Shown here: positions 1-7,720 of the stretch, in pieces | Numbering within the stretch: the stretch's first letter is position 1 | Layout of the letters: each line of letters begins with the position of its first letter | NCBI RefSeq assembly: GCF_024171695.1 | Contig: NZ_JAMTCF010000037.1 | Location: forward strand, 1-46,468 | Origin: Actinosynnema pretiosum | GTDB taxonomy: Bacteria > Actinomycetota > Actinomycetes > Mycobacteriales > Pseudonocardiaceae | Direction: 5' to 3' | DNA: 46,468 nucleotides | Notes under the pieces: model-generated | What the model was told of the DNA's origin: nothing | What the model saw: the letters and a program-made list of their open reading frames with translations, nothing else | Database searches by the model: none | Translations under genes and position numbers: made by a program

Positions 1-1091
1 ACCGGCTTCCCCAAGGACGGCACCTCCTCGCCCGGAGTGGCGCGGATGTACTGCGGAGCGTTGGGCAAGCGGGGCAACTGCCAGGTCGGAGTCAGCGTGC
101 ACGCGGTCACCGACTGGACCTCCGCGGCGGTGGACTGGCGGCTGTTCCTGCCCGAGTCCTGGGACGACCGCAAAACCGACGACGAGTCGACAGCCGCGCA
201 GATCGTCCGGAAGCGGGCCCGTTGCGCGATCCCGGACGACCGGCGGCACCGGGAGAAGTGGCGCCTGGCCCTGGACATGATCGACGAACTGCTGGGCTGG
301 GGCATGCCCCGGCGGCCGGTGGTGGCCGACGCCGCCTACGGCGACAACACCGCCTTCCGTCAGGGGTTGACCGACCGCGGCCTGACCTACGCGCTGGCGG
401 TCTCGGCCTCCACCAGCCTGCACCCGGCCTCCTCGGTCCCGGTCCCGCCGACCTGGTCGGGCACCGGCCGTCCACCGACGAAGACGACCTACCCGGACAA
501 GCCCGTTACCGCCAAGACCCTCGTGACGGCGGCCGGGCGTTCGGCGGGGCGGTTCGTCCTCTGGCGCCACGGCTCCCGCAGGAGCGCCGGCAATCCGACC
601 GCGACCATGCGCTCGCGCTTCCTGGCGTTGCGGGTGCGCCCGGCCAACCGCAACATCCCGCGCCATCCCGACGGCAGCCTGCCCGAGTGCTGGCTGCTGG
701 CCGAATGGCCCACCGGCGAACCCGAACCCACCGACTACTGGCTCTCGACCCTGCCCACCGACATCCGGCTGCGCGACATGGTCAGGATCGCCAAGATCCG
801 CTGGCGCATCGAACACGACTACCGCGAACTCAAAGACGGCCTCGGCCTGGACCATTTCGAGGGCCGCTCCTGGCTGGGCTGGCACCGCCACGTCACCCTC
901 GCCTCCGTCGCCCAGGCGATCTGCACGAAGCTGCGCCGCACCCCAAAAGTCCCTGCGCAGGTCTGACCCTCTACGCCGTCCTGCGCGAACTTCAGGCATT
1001 ACTCGCGGCCTGGACCGGTGTCTGCCACACCTGCGGACAACCCGTCCGGGCCACATCCACAGCACAGAAACCGCAGGTCAACAGCACCTAA
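1..1091 (+). pseudogene. IS701-family transposase, 5' truncated by window and frameshifted near the C-terminus
   Basis: The reading frame is open from base 1 and begins inside the conserved FPKDG block that follows the first catalytic Asp region of IS701-type DDE transposases. It continues through ARMYCGALGK, VVADAAYGDN (second Asp) and RWRIEHDYRELKDGLGLDHFEGR (Glu region). The frame stops at 966. The family C-terminus (GLTLYAVLRELQALLAAWTG, then CHTCGQP) follows in the next frame and ends at TAA 1089-1091. One lost base near 955-962 therefore looks responsible for the early stop. The catalytic core is still readable, so a shortened protein could be made, but the copy is probably inactive. 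What lies before base 1 cannot be judged. Confidence 0.8.
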
Positions 1092-1105
1092 CAAAGCCCT
1101 ACTAG
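1..1105 (+). mobile_element. IS701-type insertion sequence, right-hand part, cut by the window edge
   Basis: This is the 3' part of an IS701-type element. Its right terminus reads CTAACAAAGCCCTACTAG (1088-1105). The same terminus occurs in inverted orientation at 18069 and in direct orientation at about 41759-41776, so the end can be placed at the CTAG. IS701 elements are known to use YTAR targets, and CTAG fits. The neighbouring IS5-family element starts at this same CTAG, so the two insertions abut. The left part lies outside the window. Confidence 0.8.
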
Positions 1106-1114
1106 GGCGTGTCC

Positions 1115-1639
1115 TCAAAGCCAGAGCGTAAGGGTGGCCAGGCCGAGCATACCCCGGTAGGACAGGGCGGTCTTGTCGTAGCGGGTGGCGATGGCGCGGA
1201 ACTGCTTGAGTCGGTTGAAGCAGCGCTCCACGACGTTGCGCCGCCGGTAGGCGGTGTGCTCGAAGACCGGTGGGCGTCCGCCGGCATGGCCGCGCCGCCG
1301 TCGGTTGGCCTGCTGATCACGGCGTTCGGGGATCGTGGTCGGGATGCGGCGTCGGCGGAGGTGGGCGCGGATCGTGCGGGTGGAGTAACCCTTGTCCGCG
1401 ATCACCCGACTCGGCCGCGTACCGGGTCGTCCCGGTCCGGGGCGGCCGAAACGGATGCCGGCCATGACCTGCTCGAACATGGTGCAGTCGTTGACGTTGC
1501 CACCGGTCAGGACGATCGAGAGTGGTCGGCCATGGCCGTCGCAGGCGAGGTGGATCTTGGTGGTGGGCCCACCGCGGGAGTGGCCGATGGCATGATCAGC
1601 TGGCTCGATGTGCCCGACGTGCGTCCCGACCGCCCCCCG
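1115..1639 (-). CDS. IS5-family transposase, second frame (OrfB), reached by frameshift
   Basis: This frame carries the C-terminal catalytic half: EPADHAIGHSRGGPTTKIHL, ACDGHGRPLSIVLTGG, then RVIADKGYSTRTIRAHL (second Asp) and YRRRNVVERCFNRLKQFRAI (the catalytic Glu of the YREK-like region). It has no good start of its own at the 5' boundary. Continuity with OrfA is restored if the frame changes within the G6 run at 1633-1638, giving GAVGTHVGHIEPADHA. In IS427-group elements a fused OrfAB made by programmed frameshifting is the usual transposase. An ATG at 1480 is internal and unlikely to be used. The element looks intact and possibly active. Confidence 0.82.
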   Translation of the reverse strand, partial: RGAVGTHVGHIEPADHAIGHSRGGPTTKIHLACDGHGRPLSIVLTGGNVNDCTMFEQVMAGIRFGRPGPGRPGTRPSRVIADKGYSTRTIRAHLRRRRIPTTIPERRDQQANRRRRGHAGGRPPVFEHTAYRRRNVVERCFNRLKQFRAIATRYDKTALSYRGMLGLATLTLWL

Positions 1640-1997
1640 TGTGGGACGCGCTCGTGTGGCGGGCTCCTGCGGCGTGCTGGTGGGCGCGCACGATGCTGGA
1701 GTCGACCGAGACCTCCCGGTCCAGCTCGTCGATCGCCTCGGCGATCACCCGCACCCCCGCCGCCAACGTGGTCAGGGTGCCGTTGTGCGACCAGCGCCAG
1801 AACCGGTTGTGGACGGTCTTCCACGGTCCGTGGCGTTCGGGCAGGTCACGCCAGGCGATACCGGTCCTGGCCTTGAACAGCATCCCGTTGATCACCCTGC
1901 GGTCGTCCACCCGAGGCCGCCCCCTGCTACCCGGAACGGGCAGCAACGGCTCGATCACATGCCACTGATCGTCGGTCAACTCGTGCCTACGTGCCAC
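1596..1997 (-). CDS. IS5-family transposase, first frame (OrfA)
   Basis: This 133-residue frame starts at a GTG inside the element, close to its right terminal repeat. It begins with the typical N-terminal domain of the family (LTDDQWHVIEPLLP, then GRPRVDDRRVINGMLF and GIAWRDLPERHGPWKTVHNRF). Near residue 100 it carries VDSSIVRAHQHAAGA, which holds the first catalytic Asp of the DDE triad. It then runs out of the family pattern after a run of six G on the minus strand (C6 at 1633-1638) and stops at 1596-1598. The second half of the transposase continues in another frame, so OrfA alone would not be a full enzyme. Confidence 0.88.
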   Translation of the reverse strand: MARRHELTDDQWHVIEPLLPVPGSRGRPRVDDRRVINGMLFKARTGIAWRDLPERHGPWKTVHNRFWRWSHNGTLTTLAAGVRVIAEAIDELDREVSVDSSIVRAHQHAAGARHTSASHTGGGRDARRAHRAS

Positions 1998-2062
1998 GAC
2001 TTGAGATCAAAGCAGATCACCACCACCAGCTTTGAGGACACGCCCTAGGGGCGGTTAGGGGT

Positions 2063-2084
2063 GGGAGCGCTCTCCTGCGCTCCC
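2063..2084. promoter_or_regulatory. 8-bp inverted repeat between the IS5 element and the P450 operon
   Basis: GGGAGCGC at 2063-2070 is repeated as GCGCTCCC at 2077-2084, with a six-base loop. It lies in the only 102 bp between the insertion sequence and the first P450 start. It could be an operator or part of the leader hairpin. No clear -35/-10 pair is visible, and the native upstream promoter may have been displaced by the IS insertion. Confidence 0.4.
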
Positions 2085-2150
2085 TACGTTGCGAACAACG
2101 GCGTGCACCGCTGCCATCCCGCCCGTCTCCACTAGTGACGAGGACATCCC

Positions 2151-3392
2151 ATGGCTACCCCAGAGTCCCCCTCAGCACCGGTCGGCGACACCGATCCACC
2201 GGACTTCCCGCTGCCCAGGGCCTGTCCGTTCAGCCCATCCCCCGAGTACGCGCGGCTGCGCGAGAACGAACCCGTCTCCAAGGCGAAGCTGAAGGTCAAC
2301 GGCAAGCACACCTGGCTGGTGACTCGGCACGACCTGTACAAGAAGCTGCTGTCGGACTCCAGGGTCAGCTCGAACCTCAAGCTGCCCGGCTATCCGCTCC
2401 AGGTCCCGGTGCCCGACGAGATCCTCCAGCAGGTCCCGCACACCTTCCTGTCGCTGGACCCGCCGGAGCACTCCGTGCAGCGGCGGATGCTCACGCCGGA
2501 GTTCAGCGTGCGCAGGATGCGCCAGCTGCGCAACCGCGTGCAGGAGATCGTCGACGAACGGGTGAGCGAGCTGCTGGCCAAGGCGGGCGACGGCCCGGTG
2601 GACCTGGTGTCCGTGCTCGCGCTGCCGGTGCCCTCGCTGGTGATCTGCGAACTGCTCGGGGTGCCCTACGCCGACCACGGCCGCTTCGAGGCCTGGGCGT
2701 GGGCGATCATGAGTCACGAGCTGAGCGAGGAGGAGCGGGGCCGCGCGCACTACGAGCTGGACCGCTACGTCGACGAGCTGGTCACGATGAAGGAGTCGGA
2801 GCCGGGCGACGACATGATCAGCAGGCTGATCGCGTTCAACCGGGAGACCCCGTCGGTCACGCACTCCGAGCTGTCCAGCATGGCCAAGGTCATGCTGATC
2901 ACCGGGCACGAGACGACGGCCAACATGATCGCCCTCGGCGTCATCGCCCTGCAGCGGCACCCCGACCAGCTCGCCGCGCTGCGCGCGGAGCCGGAGCTGA
3001 TGACGGGCGCGGTGGAGGAGCTGCTGCGGTACTTCTCCATCTCCGACGCGGGCACCGCGCGCGTGGCGATGGAGGACATCGAGCTGGGCGGGGTCACCAT
3101 CCGCGCGGGTGAGGGCATCCTGCCGCTCAACCACGCCGCGAACCGCGACGCGAACGTCTTCGAGGACCCCGACCGGCTGGACGTGCGGCGCGAAGCGCGC
3201 AGCCACGTCGCCTTCGGCTACGGGGTGCACCAGTGCGTCGGGCAGAACCTCGCCCGCATGGAGCTGGAGATCGTGTACTCGACGCTGCTGCGCCGCGTGC
3301 CGGAACTGCGCCTCGCCGTGCCGGTGGAAGAACTGCGCTTCAAGGACGACGCCATCGTCTACGGCGTCTACGAGCTGCCCGTCCACTGCTGA
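2151..3392 (+). CDS. Cytochrome P450 (CYP105-like), first of a tandem pair
   Basis: This is a 413-residue soluble heme monooxygenase of the usual bacterial length. Visible landmarks are LSLDPPEHSVQRRMLTPEF (helix C region, residues 100-118), the I-helix oxygen-binding motif GHETTA near 252, the K-helix ExxR as EELLR near 290, and the heme loop FGYGVHQCVGQNLAR with the Cys thiolate ligand near residue 361. The C-terminal KDDAIVYGVYELPV is typical of CYP105-type enzymes. A GAGGA ribosome site lies six bases before ATG 2151. The gene heads an operon with a second P450, a ferredoxin and an exporter. The substrate is unknown. In this family it would be a macrolide, polyketide, fatty acid or xenobiotic oxidised with electrons from the ferredoxin downstream. 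Confidence 0.95.
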   Translation: MATPESPSAPVGDTDPPDFPLPRACPFSPSPEYARLRENEPVSKAKLKVNGKHTWLVTRHDLYKKLLSDSRVSSNLKLPGYPLQVPVPDEILQQVPHTFLSLDPPEHSVQRRMLTPEFSVRRMRQLRNRVQEIVDERVSELLAKAGDGPVDLVSVLALPVPSLVICELLGVPYADHGRFEAWAWAIMSHELSEEERGRAHYELDRYVDELVTMKESEPGDDMISRLIAFNRETPSVTHSELSSMAKVMLITGHETTANMIALGVIALQRHPDQLAALRAEPELMTGAVEELLRYFSISDAGTARVAMEDIELGGVTIRAGEGILPLNHAANRDANVFEDPDRLDVRREARSHVAFGYGVHQCVGQNLARMELEIVYSTLLRRVPELRLAVPVEELRFKDDAIVYGVYELPVHC

Positions 3393-3420
3393 GATCGCCC
3401 ACGCCTTCCGAGAGGCAATG

Positions 3421-4662
3421 ATGACCGAATCGCTCCAGTCTCCCGGCGCGGTCGACGCCGATCCGGGCCTGCCGCAGTTCCCGATGCGTCGCGAGTGCCC
3501 GTTCAAGGAGCCGTCCGCCTACTCGGACCTGCGGGAGCGCCAACCCGTCTCGCAGGCGACGGTGAAGGTCACCGGACGACCCGCGTGGTTGATCACCCGG
3601 CACGCCGACGTCAAGCAGATCCTCGGCGACCCTCGCGTCAGCTCGAACCTCAAGCTGCCCGGTTACCCGCACCAGTTCCACATCCCGCCGGAGCTGCTGG
3701 CGCAGGCGCGGCCGATGATGCTGTCGATGGACCCGCCGGACCACACCGCGCAGCGCCGGATGCTGATCCCCGAGTTCACCGCCCGGCGGGTCCGCGAGAT
3801 GCGCCCGCGCATCCAGCAGATCGTGGACGAGCGGATCGACGCGATGCTCGCGGCAGGCGGCCCCTCGGACCTGGTCACGGCGCTCGCGCTGCCGGTGCCG
3901 TCACTGGTGATCTGCGAGCTGCTCGGCGTGCCCTACGCCGATCACGCGCAGTTCGAGGAGTGGTCGGCGGCCATGATGAACCACGAGCTGAGCCCGGCCG
4001 AGTACGGCGCGGCCGTGCAGGCGTTGGACGCCTACCTCGACGGGTTGGTCACCGCCAAGGGGAAGGAGCCGGGCGACGACCTGATCAGCCGGTTCCTGGA
4101 GAAGAACCGGGTGGAGCAGGTCGCCGACCACCTCGACGTGGTCACGATGGCCCGGCTGATGCTCGTGGGCGGGCATGAGACGACGGCGAACATGATCTCC
4201 CTGGGCGTGCTGGCGCTGCTGGACCAACCGGGGTTGTCCGAGGAGCTGCGCGCCGACCCGGCGCTGCTGCCCGGCGCGATCGAGGAGCTGCTGCGCACGT
4301 TCTCGATCTCCGACTCCGGCACCGCCAGGGTCGCGCTGGAGGACATCGAGATCGGCGGCGTGAGCATCCCGGCGGGCGACGGCGTCCTGGCGCTGAACGG
4401 CGCCGCGAACCACGACGCGTCGGTGTTCCCCGATCCCGGCACGATCGACCTCCGCCGCAAGGAGGCGCGCAGTCACCTGGCCTTCGGTTTCGGCATCCAC
4501 CAGTGTATCGGCGCCAACCTCGCCCGCGTGGAGCTGGAAGTCGTCTACGGGACGCTGCTCCAGCGGATCCAGGGGCTGAAGCTGGCCGTGCCCGCCGACC
4601 AGCTGCGCTACAAGGACGACACGATGGTCTACGGGGTCCACGAACTTCCCGTCACCTGGTGA
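3421..4662 (+). CDS. Cytochrome P450 (CYP105-like), second of a tandem pair
   Basis: At 413 residues it equals its upstream neighbour in length and aligns with it almost end to end. Shared blocks include DPRVSSNLKLPGYPHQ, ALPVPSLVICELLGVPYADH, GHETTAN and GTARVALEDIEIGG. The ExxR motif reads EELLR, and the heme loop is FGFGIHQCIGANLAR. An earlier in-frame ATG at 3418 is only two bases from the GAGAGG ribosome site; ATG 3421 has better spacing. The gap from the first P450 stop is 28 bp. Its stop codon overlaps the ferredoxin start (TGATG). The pair looks like a local duplication followed by divergence, so the enzymes may act on successive positions of one scaffold. Confidence 0.95.
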   Translation: MTESLQSPGAVDADPGLPQFPMRRECPFKEPSAYSDLRERQPVSQATVKVTGRPAWLITRHADVKQILGDPRVSSNLKLPGYPHQFHIPPELLAQARPMMLSMDPPDHTAQRRMLIPEFTARRVREMRPRIQQIVDERIDAMLAAGGPSDLVTALALPVPSLVICELLGVPYADHAQFEEWSAAMMNHELSPAEYGAAVQALDAYLDGLVTAKGKEPGDDLISRFLEKNRVEQVADHLDVVTMARLMLVGGHETTANMISLGVLALLDQPGLSEELRADPALLPGAIEELLRTFSISDSGTARVALEDIEIGGVSIPAGDGVLALNGAANHDASVFPDPGTIDLRRKEARSHLAFGFGIHQCIGANLARVELEVVYGTLLQRIQGLKLAVPADQLRYKDDTMVYGVHELPVTW

Positions 4663-4886
4663 TGGGCGACGAGGGGAGCACCCTGGTGCACGTCACCACC
4701 GACAGCGTCCGCTGCGTGGGCGCGGGTCAGTGCGCCATGATCAGCCCCGAGGTGTTCGACCAGGACGACGACGGCCTGGTCGTGGTGCTCCAGGACCGTC
4801 CCGCCGAGAACCTGCACGACTCGGTCCGCCAGGCGGCGGACCTGTGCCCGGCGCGCACGATCGTCCTGGGCGCCACGAGCGCCTGA
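4662..4886 (+). CDS. 3Fe-4S ferredoxin partner of the P450s
   Basis: This 74-residue small acidic protein has the Cys pattern of actinobacterial P450 ferredoxins: Cys18 in VRCVGAGQC, Cys24, and Cys62 followed by Pro (ADLCPARTI). The middle ligand position of a 4Fe-4S site is not a Cys, which points to a 3Fe-4S cluster. The ATG overlaps the stop of the second P450, so translation is coupled. It would pass electrons one at a time from a ferredoxin reductase, not encoded here, to the two P450s. A GTG at 4686 is a less likely alternative start, since the residues before VHVTTDSVRC are not strongly conserved in such proteins. Confidence 0.92.
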   Translation: MGDEGSTLVHVTTDSVRCVGAGQCAMISPEVFDQDDDGLVVVLQDRPAENLHDSVRQAADLCPARTIVLGATSA

Positions 4887-4972
4887 AGTCCCGATCCGCG
4901 CGGCACGGGGGCGCTCGACCGGGGTGACCGCGTCCACGTGGCGCCCCGTCGCGGCGGCACGAGCACTACAAG

Positions 4973-5004
4973 CGGACGTCCGAGGACGAGTCCTCGGACG
5001 TCCG
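4973..5004. promoter_or_regulatory. Perfect 15-bp inverted repeat before the MFS gene (operator or terminator)
   Basis: CGGACGTCCGAGGAC at 4973-4987 and its exact complement at 4990-5004 are separated by only two bases. The outer ten bases of each arm are themselves palindromic (CGGACGTCCG). The element sits 86 bp after the ferredoxin stop and 75 bp before the exporter start. It has no T tract. It may attenuate transcription between the P450/ferredoxin genes and the exporter, or bind a dimeric repressor controlling export. No regulator gene lies next to it. Confidence 0.7.
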
Positions 5005-5079
5005 GTGGACCACGCGCACCTCGCTCGCCGGGTGAGCAGCGGCCTGAGGAGCGGCCGTGCGGGGTGGACAAGAGATGGG

Positions 5080-6573
5080 ATGACCATGGGGTCGAAGAGC
5101 GACACGTCCGACACGTCGAGCCAGGGCGGTGGGTCCTCGGGGGCGGGAACGGGTGCGCCGCCCCGGCCGGTGGCCGATGCCGGGCTGGTGATCTGGCTGC
5201 TGGCCAGCTCGGTGTTCGTGATGACCCTGAACGAGACGATCATGAGCGTCGCGTTACCGGCGCTGATCGTCCAACTGCAGGTGTCCACGAGTACCGCTCA
5301 ATGGCTGACCAGCGGTTTCCTGCTGACCATGGCGGTGATCATTCCGACCACCGGCTTCCTGCTGCGCCGCTTCCTTGCGCGGGCGGTCTACCTGACGGCG
5401 ATGGGCCTGTTCTCAGTCGGGACGCTGCTGGCGGCGCTCGCGCCGGACTTCGGCGTGCTGCTGGCAGCGCGTGTGGTGCAGGCGAGCGGGACGGCGGTGA
5501 TGACACCGCTGCTGATGACCACGATCCTGTCCCTGGTCCCGGTCGAGCGCCGAGGTCGGACCATGGGCACGCTCACGATCGTGATCGCGGTGGCGCCCGC
5601 CGTCGGCCCGACGCTGGCGGGCGTGGTCCTCTCGACCCTGGGCTGGCGCTGGCTGTTCTGGCTCGTGCTGCCGATCGCGCTGGGCGCGCTCGCGGTGGGC
5701 GCCGCCCGGCTGCGGCTGCGCGACGAGCGCGGCGGCCCGGTGCGCCTTGACGTGCTGTCCGTGCCGCTGTCCGCGGTGGCGTTCGCCGGACTGGTGTTCG
5801 GGCTGTCGCTGATCGGGGAGAGGGCGCACGGCGCGGGCGGCGGGGTGTCGCCGTGGGTGCCGCTGGGCGTCGGAGCGGCGTCGATGGCCGCGTTCGTCGC
5901 CCGCCAGCTGCACCTGCGACGCGAGGGCCGAGCGCTGCTGGACCTGCGCCCGTTCGCGGATCGGCGCTTCACGGTGGCGGTGACGCTGATCATGATCGGT
6001 TTCATGTCGCTGTTCGGCGTGATCATCCTGCTGCCGCTGTACATCCAGAACGTGCTGGAGCGCAGCGCGTTCGCAGCCGGGCTGATCCTCCTGCCGGGAG
6101 GCCTGTTGATGGGCGTCCTGGGCCCGGTCATCGGGCGCGCGTACGACCGCTACGGCGCCCCGCACCTGGTCGTGTCCGGCGCGGTCTTGCTGAGCGCGGT
6201 GCTGTGGACGATGTCGACCCTGGACGCCGGAACCCCGATCTGGGAGGTGGTGCTCCTCTACACCGCGCTCATGGCCGCCCTGTCCGCGATGTTCACGTCG
6301 CTGATGACCGACTCGCTGGCCAACCTGCCCGCGGACCTGTACTCCCACGGCAGCGCGATCCTGACAACGATCCAGCAGGTCGCAGGCGCGGCGGGCACGG
6401 CGCTGTTCGTGACCGTGGTGACCCTGTCGTCGGCCACCACCGGCGGGACACCGGACGTTCCAGGGGTGCAGACGGCGTTCAAGGTCGCCGCGGCGCTCTC
6501 GGTGGTGGTCGTGCTGGGGTCGTTCCTGACCAGCCCGAAGCCAGGGGCCGATCGCGGAGAAGCGGCCCTCTGA
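5080..6573 (+). CDS. MFS multidrug efflux transporter, DHA2 (14-helix) type
   Basis: This is a 497-residue integral membrane protein. A short Ser/Gly-rich N-terminus is followed by a first helix (GLVIWLLASSVFVMTLNETI) and about fourteen hydrophobic segments. Family signatures are the motif around NETIMSVALPALIVQLQVS at helix 1, TAQWLTSGFLLTMAVIIP at helix 2, and the drug/H+ antiport pattern GRTMGTLTIVIAVAPAVGPTLAGVV in helix 5. ATG 5080 has an AGAG ribosome site five bases upstream; ATG 5086 is a close alternative. The frame stays open further upstream, but that stretch crosses a 15-bp inverted repeat and looks non-coding. Placed after the P450s, it probably exports their product or a related drug by proton antiport. 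Confidence 0.93.
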   Translation: MTMGSKSDTSDTSSQGGGSSGAGTGAPPRPVADAGLVIWLLASSVFVMTLNETIMSVALPALIVQLQVSTSTAQWLTSGFLLTMAVIIPTTGFLLRRFLARAVYLTAMGLFSVGTLLAALAPDFGVLLAARVVQASGTAVMTPLLMTTILSLVPVERRGRTMGTLTIVIAVAPAVGPTLAGVVLSTLGWRWLFWLVLPIALGALAVGAARLRLRDERGGPVRLDVLSVPLSAVAFAGLVFGLSLIGERAHGAGGGVSPWVPLGVGAASMAAFVARQLHLRREGRALLDLRPFADRRFTVAVTLIMIGFMSLFGVIILLPLYIQNVLERSAFAAGLILLPGGLLMGVLGPVIGRAYDRYGAPHLVVSGAVLLSAVLWTMSTLDAGTPIWEVVLLYTALMAALSAMFTSLMTDSLANLPADLYSHGSAILTTIQQVAGAAGTALFVTVVTLSSATTGGTPDVPGVQTAFKVAAALSVVVVLGSFLTSPKPGADRGEAAL

Positions 6574-6780
6574 CAGCCAGGGGGGTTGCGCGGTCCGCCA
6601 TCCTCCAGAACCCGGACGGGGTCGCGACGAACTGCGCGGTGCGGTTCCGATGGGCGACCGAGGACGAGGTGGCGCGCTCCCCCAGGCCCGCGTGCCCGAG
6701 GGGACCAGCCCGGACTCCGGCTCCGGGCTCCCCCGCGTTGGCTGAGCGCCACCCCACCGCCCACCTGCGGTCTGTCCGGG

Positions 6781-6910
6781 GACGACCTGGACGGCCCGGT
6801 CAACGTGGCCTCCCCCGCCCCGCCCGCTGGAGGCGGGGTTCGCCTTCGACTTCCCGCGCTGGGAGGACGCGGCGACCGACCCGGTGCGGGCGGTGCGCGC
6901 CGGGCGCTGA
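6781..6910 (+). pseudogene. Remnant of an NAD-dependent epimerase (TIGR01777/DUF1731-type) C-terminus
   Basis: Two fragments in different frames match the end of actinobacterial nucleoside-diphosphate-sugar epimerase-like proteins. GDDLDGPVNVASPAP begins at 6778. LEAGFAFDFPRWEDAATDP follows from 6827 and ends at TGA 6908-6910. In the intact family these blocks are separated by roughly 80 residues, which are missing here. The piece is therefore an internally deleted relic with no start. Identification rests on two short but characteristic motifs. Confidence 0.6.
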
Positions 6911-6964
6911 TCCGACGGCGGTGCGCGACGGGCCTCGCGCGGAACCCGGTCAGCGGCGAGCGGG

Positions 6965-7500
6965 GAGGGTGAACGGGGGACGTGCCCGGCCACGTCGATG
7001 GCGGCGGCGGGGTTGCCGAACACCTCCCGCACGCCCTCCTCGACGGGCTTGCCGCGCAGTTCGGCGGAGATGATCCCCACTCCCCAGTGCCCGCGCCACC
7101 CGGCGTCGTGCAGGGCGGCGATGAACGCGGCGGTGCCCAGCGCCCCGTCGCCGGGCATGCGGCGGCGGCCGACGGCGCCGTCCCACAGGGTGCCGACGAC
7201 GAGACCGGCGACGGGGGTGCCGATCTCCCTGATCAGCCGGAACGCCTCCTCGACGGTGCGCGCGTTCGACATCGGCGTCGGTTCCAGCGCGACCCCGCAC
7301 GCCGTGGGCGGCGGCGTCGTCCGCCTGCGCGTCCAGGGACTCCGCGAACCGGTCCCCGGCGCAGTTCCCCGTCGGCCCACCAGCGCCCTTCCAGCCCGCG
7401 TCCCGCACGGCGACCAGGCGGGTGCGGACGTCGACCGGGCTGCTCTCGTCGCCGACGGCGGGCGCGGCGTCACCGGCCCAGGTCCACGCGGTGGGGAGGA
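6965..7500 (-). pseudogene. Decayed sugar phosphate isomerase/epimerase (TIM-barrel, AP-endonuclease-2 fold)
   Basis: The N-terminal part is readable in one minus-strand frame near 7500-7390 (AWTWAGDAAPAVGDES, then SPVDVRTRLVAVRDAGWKG). The C-terminal part is in another frame near 7310-6970 (GVALEPTPMSNARTVEEAFR, LIREIGTPVAGLVVGTLWD, then GHWGVGIISAELRGKPVEEG). The central barrel strands between them are deleted, and at least one frameshift separates the halves. Such enzymes isomerise sugars or sugar phosphates with a metal ion. This copy cannot make a full barrel. The surviving open frame is long only because of the GC bias. Confidence 0.7.
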
Positions 7501-7720
7501 GGTCGCGGTTCTCGATACCCGCTGCTCGGCCCCCCGGCGCCGGGCGCCGGAGCGCCCAGGTGCTCGCGGAACTCGTTGGCGGAGGTGGCGGCGACCGGGG
7601 AGGGGGAGTCCGCCGGGTGGATCAGGGTGAACAGCTTCCGGCCGGTCGTGGCTGGCCGATCGAGCGGCGTCCGCCCCCGGAACACCGCGACGTGCGGCAC
7701 CCCCGGCAGCGCGCGGCAGG

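Larger units (their letters stand above)
1102..2048. mobile_element. Complete IS5-family (IS427-like group) insertion sequence with target duplication
   Basis: Perfect 15-bp terminal inverted repeats, GGCGTGTCCTCAAAG at 1106-1120 and its complement at 2030-2044, bound a 939-bp element. Both outer flanks are CTAG (1102-1105 and 2045-2048). This fits a 4-bp target duplication, although the palindromic target leaves the exact boundary ambiguous. The transposase is encoded on the minus strand in two overlapping frames, as usual for this group. The left CTAG is also the end of the neighbouring IS701 fragment. Confidence 0.9.

Noticed and set aside
5413..7473. A 686-residue minus-strand open frame antisense to the MFS gene
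   Set aside because: Only the segment above 6965 carries family motifs (isomerase remnant). The rest is a His/Arg/Gln-rich shadow of the transporter.
7470..7700. Minus-strand open frame of 76 residues between the isomerase remnant and the immunity genes (contains KLFTLIHPADSPSPVAA)
   Set aside because: It vaguely recalls a PAS-like motif, but it is short, has no ribosome site and overlaps the decayed isomerase. The evidence is too weak for a gene call.
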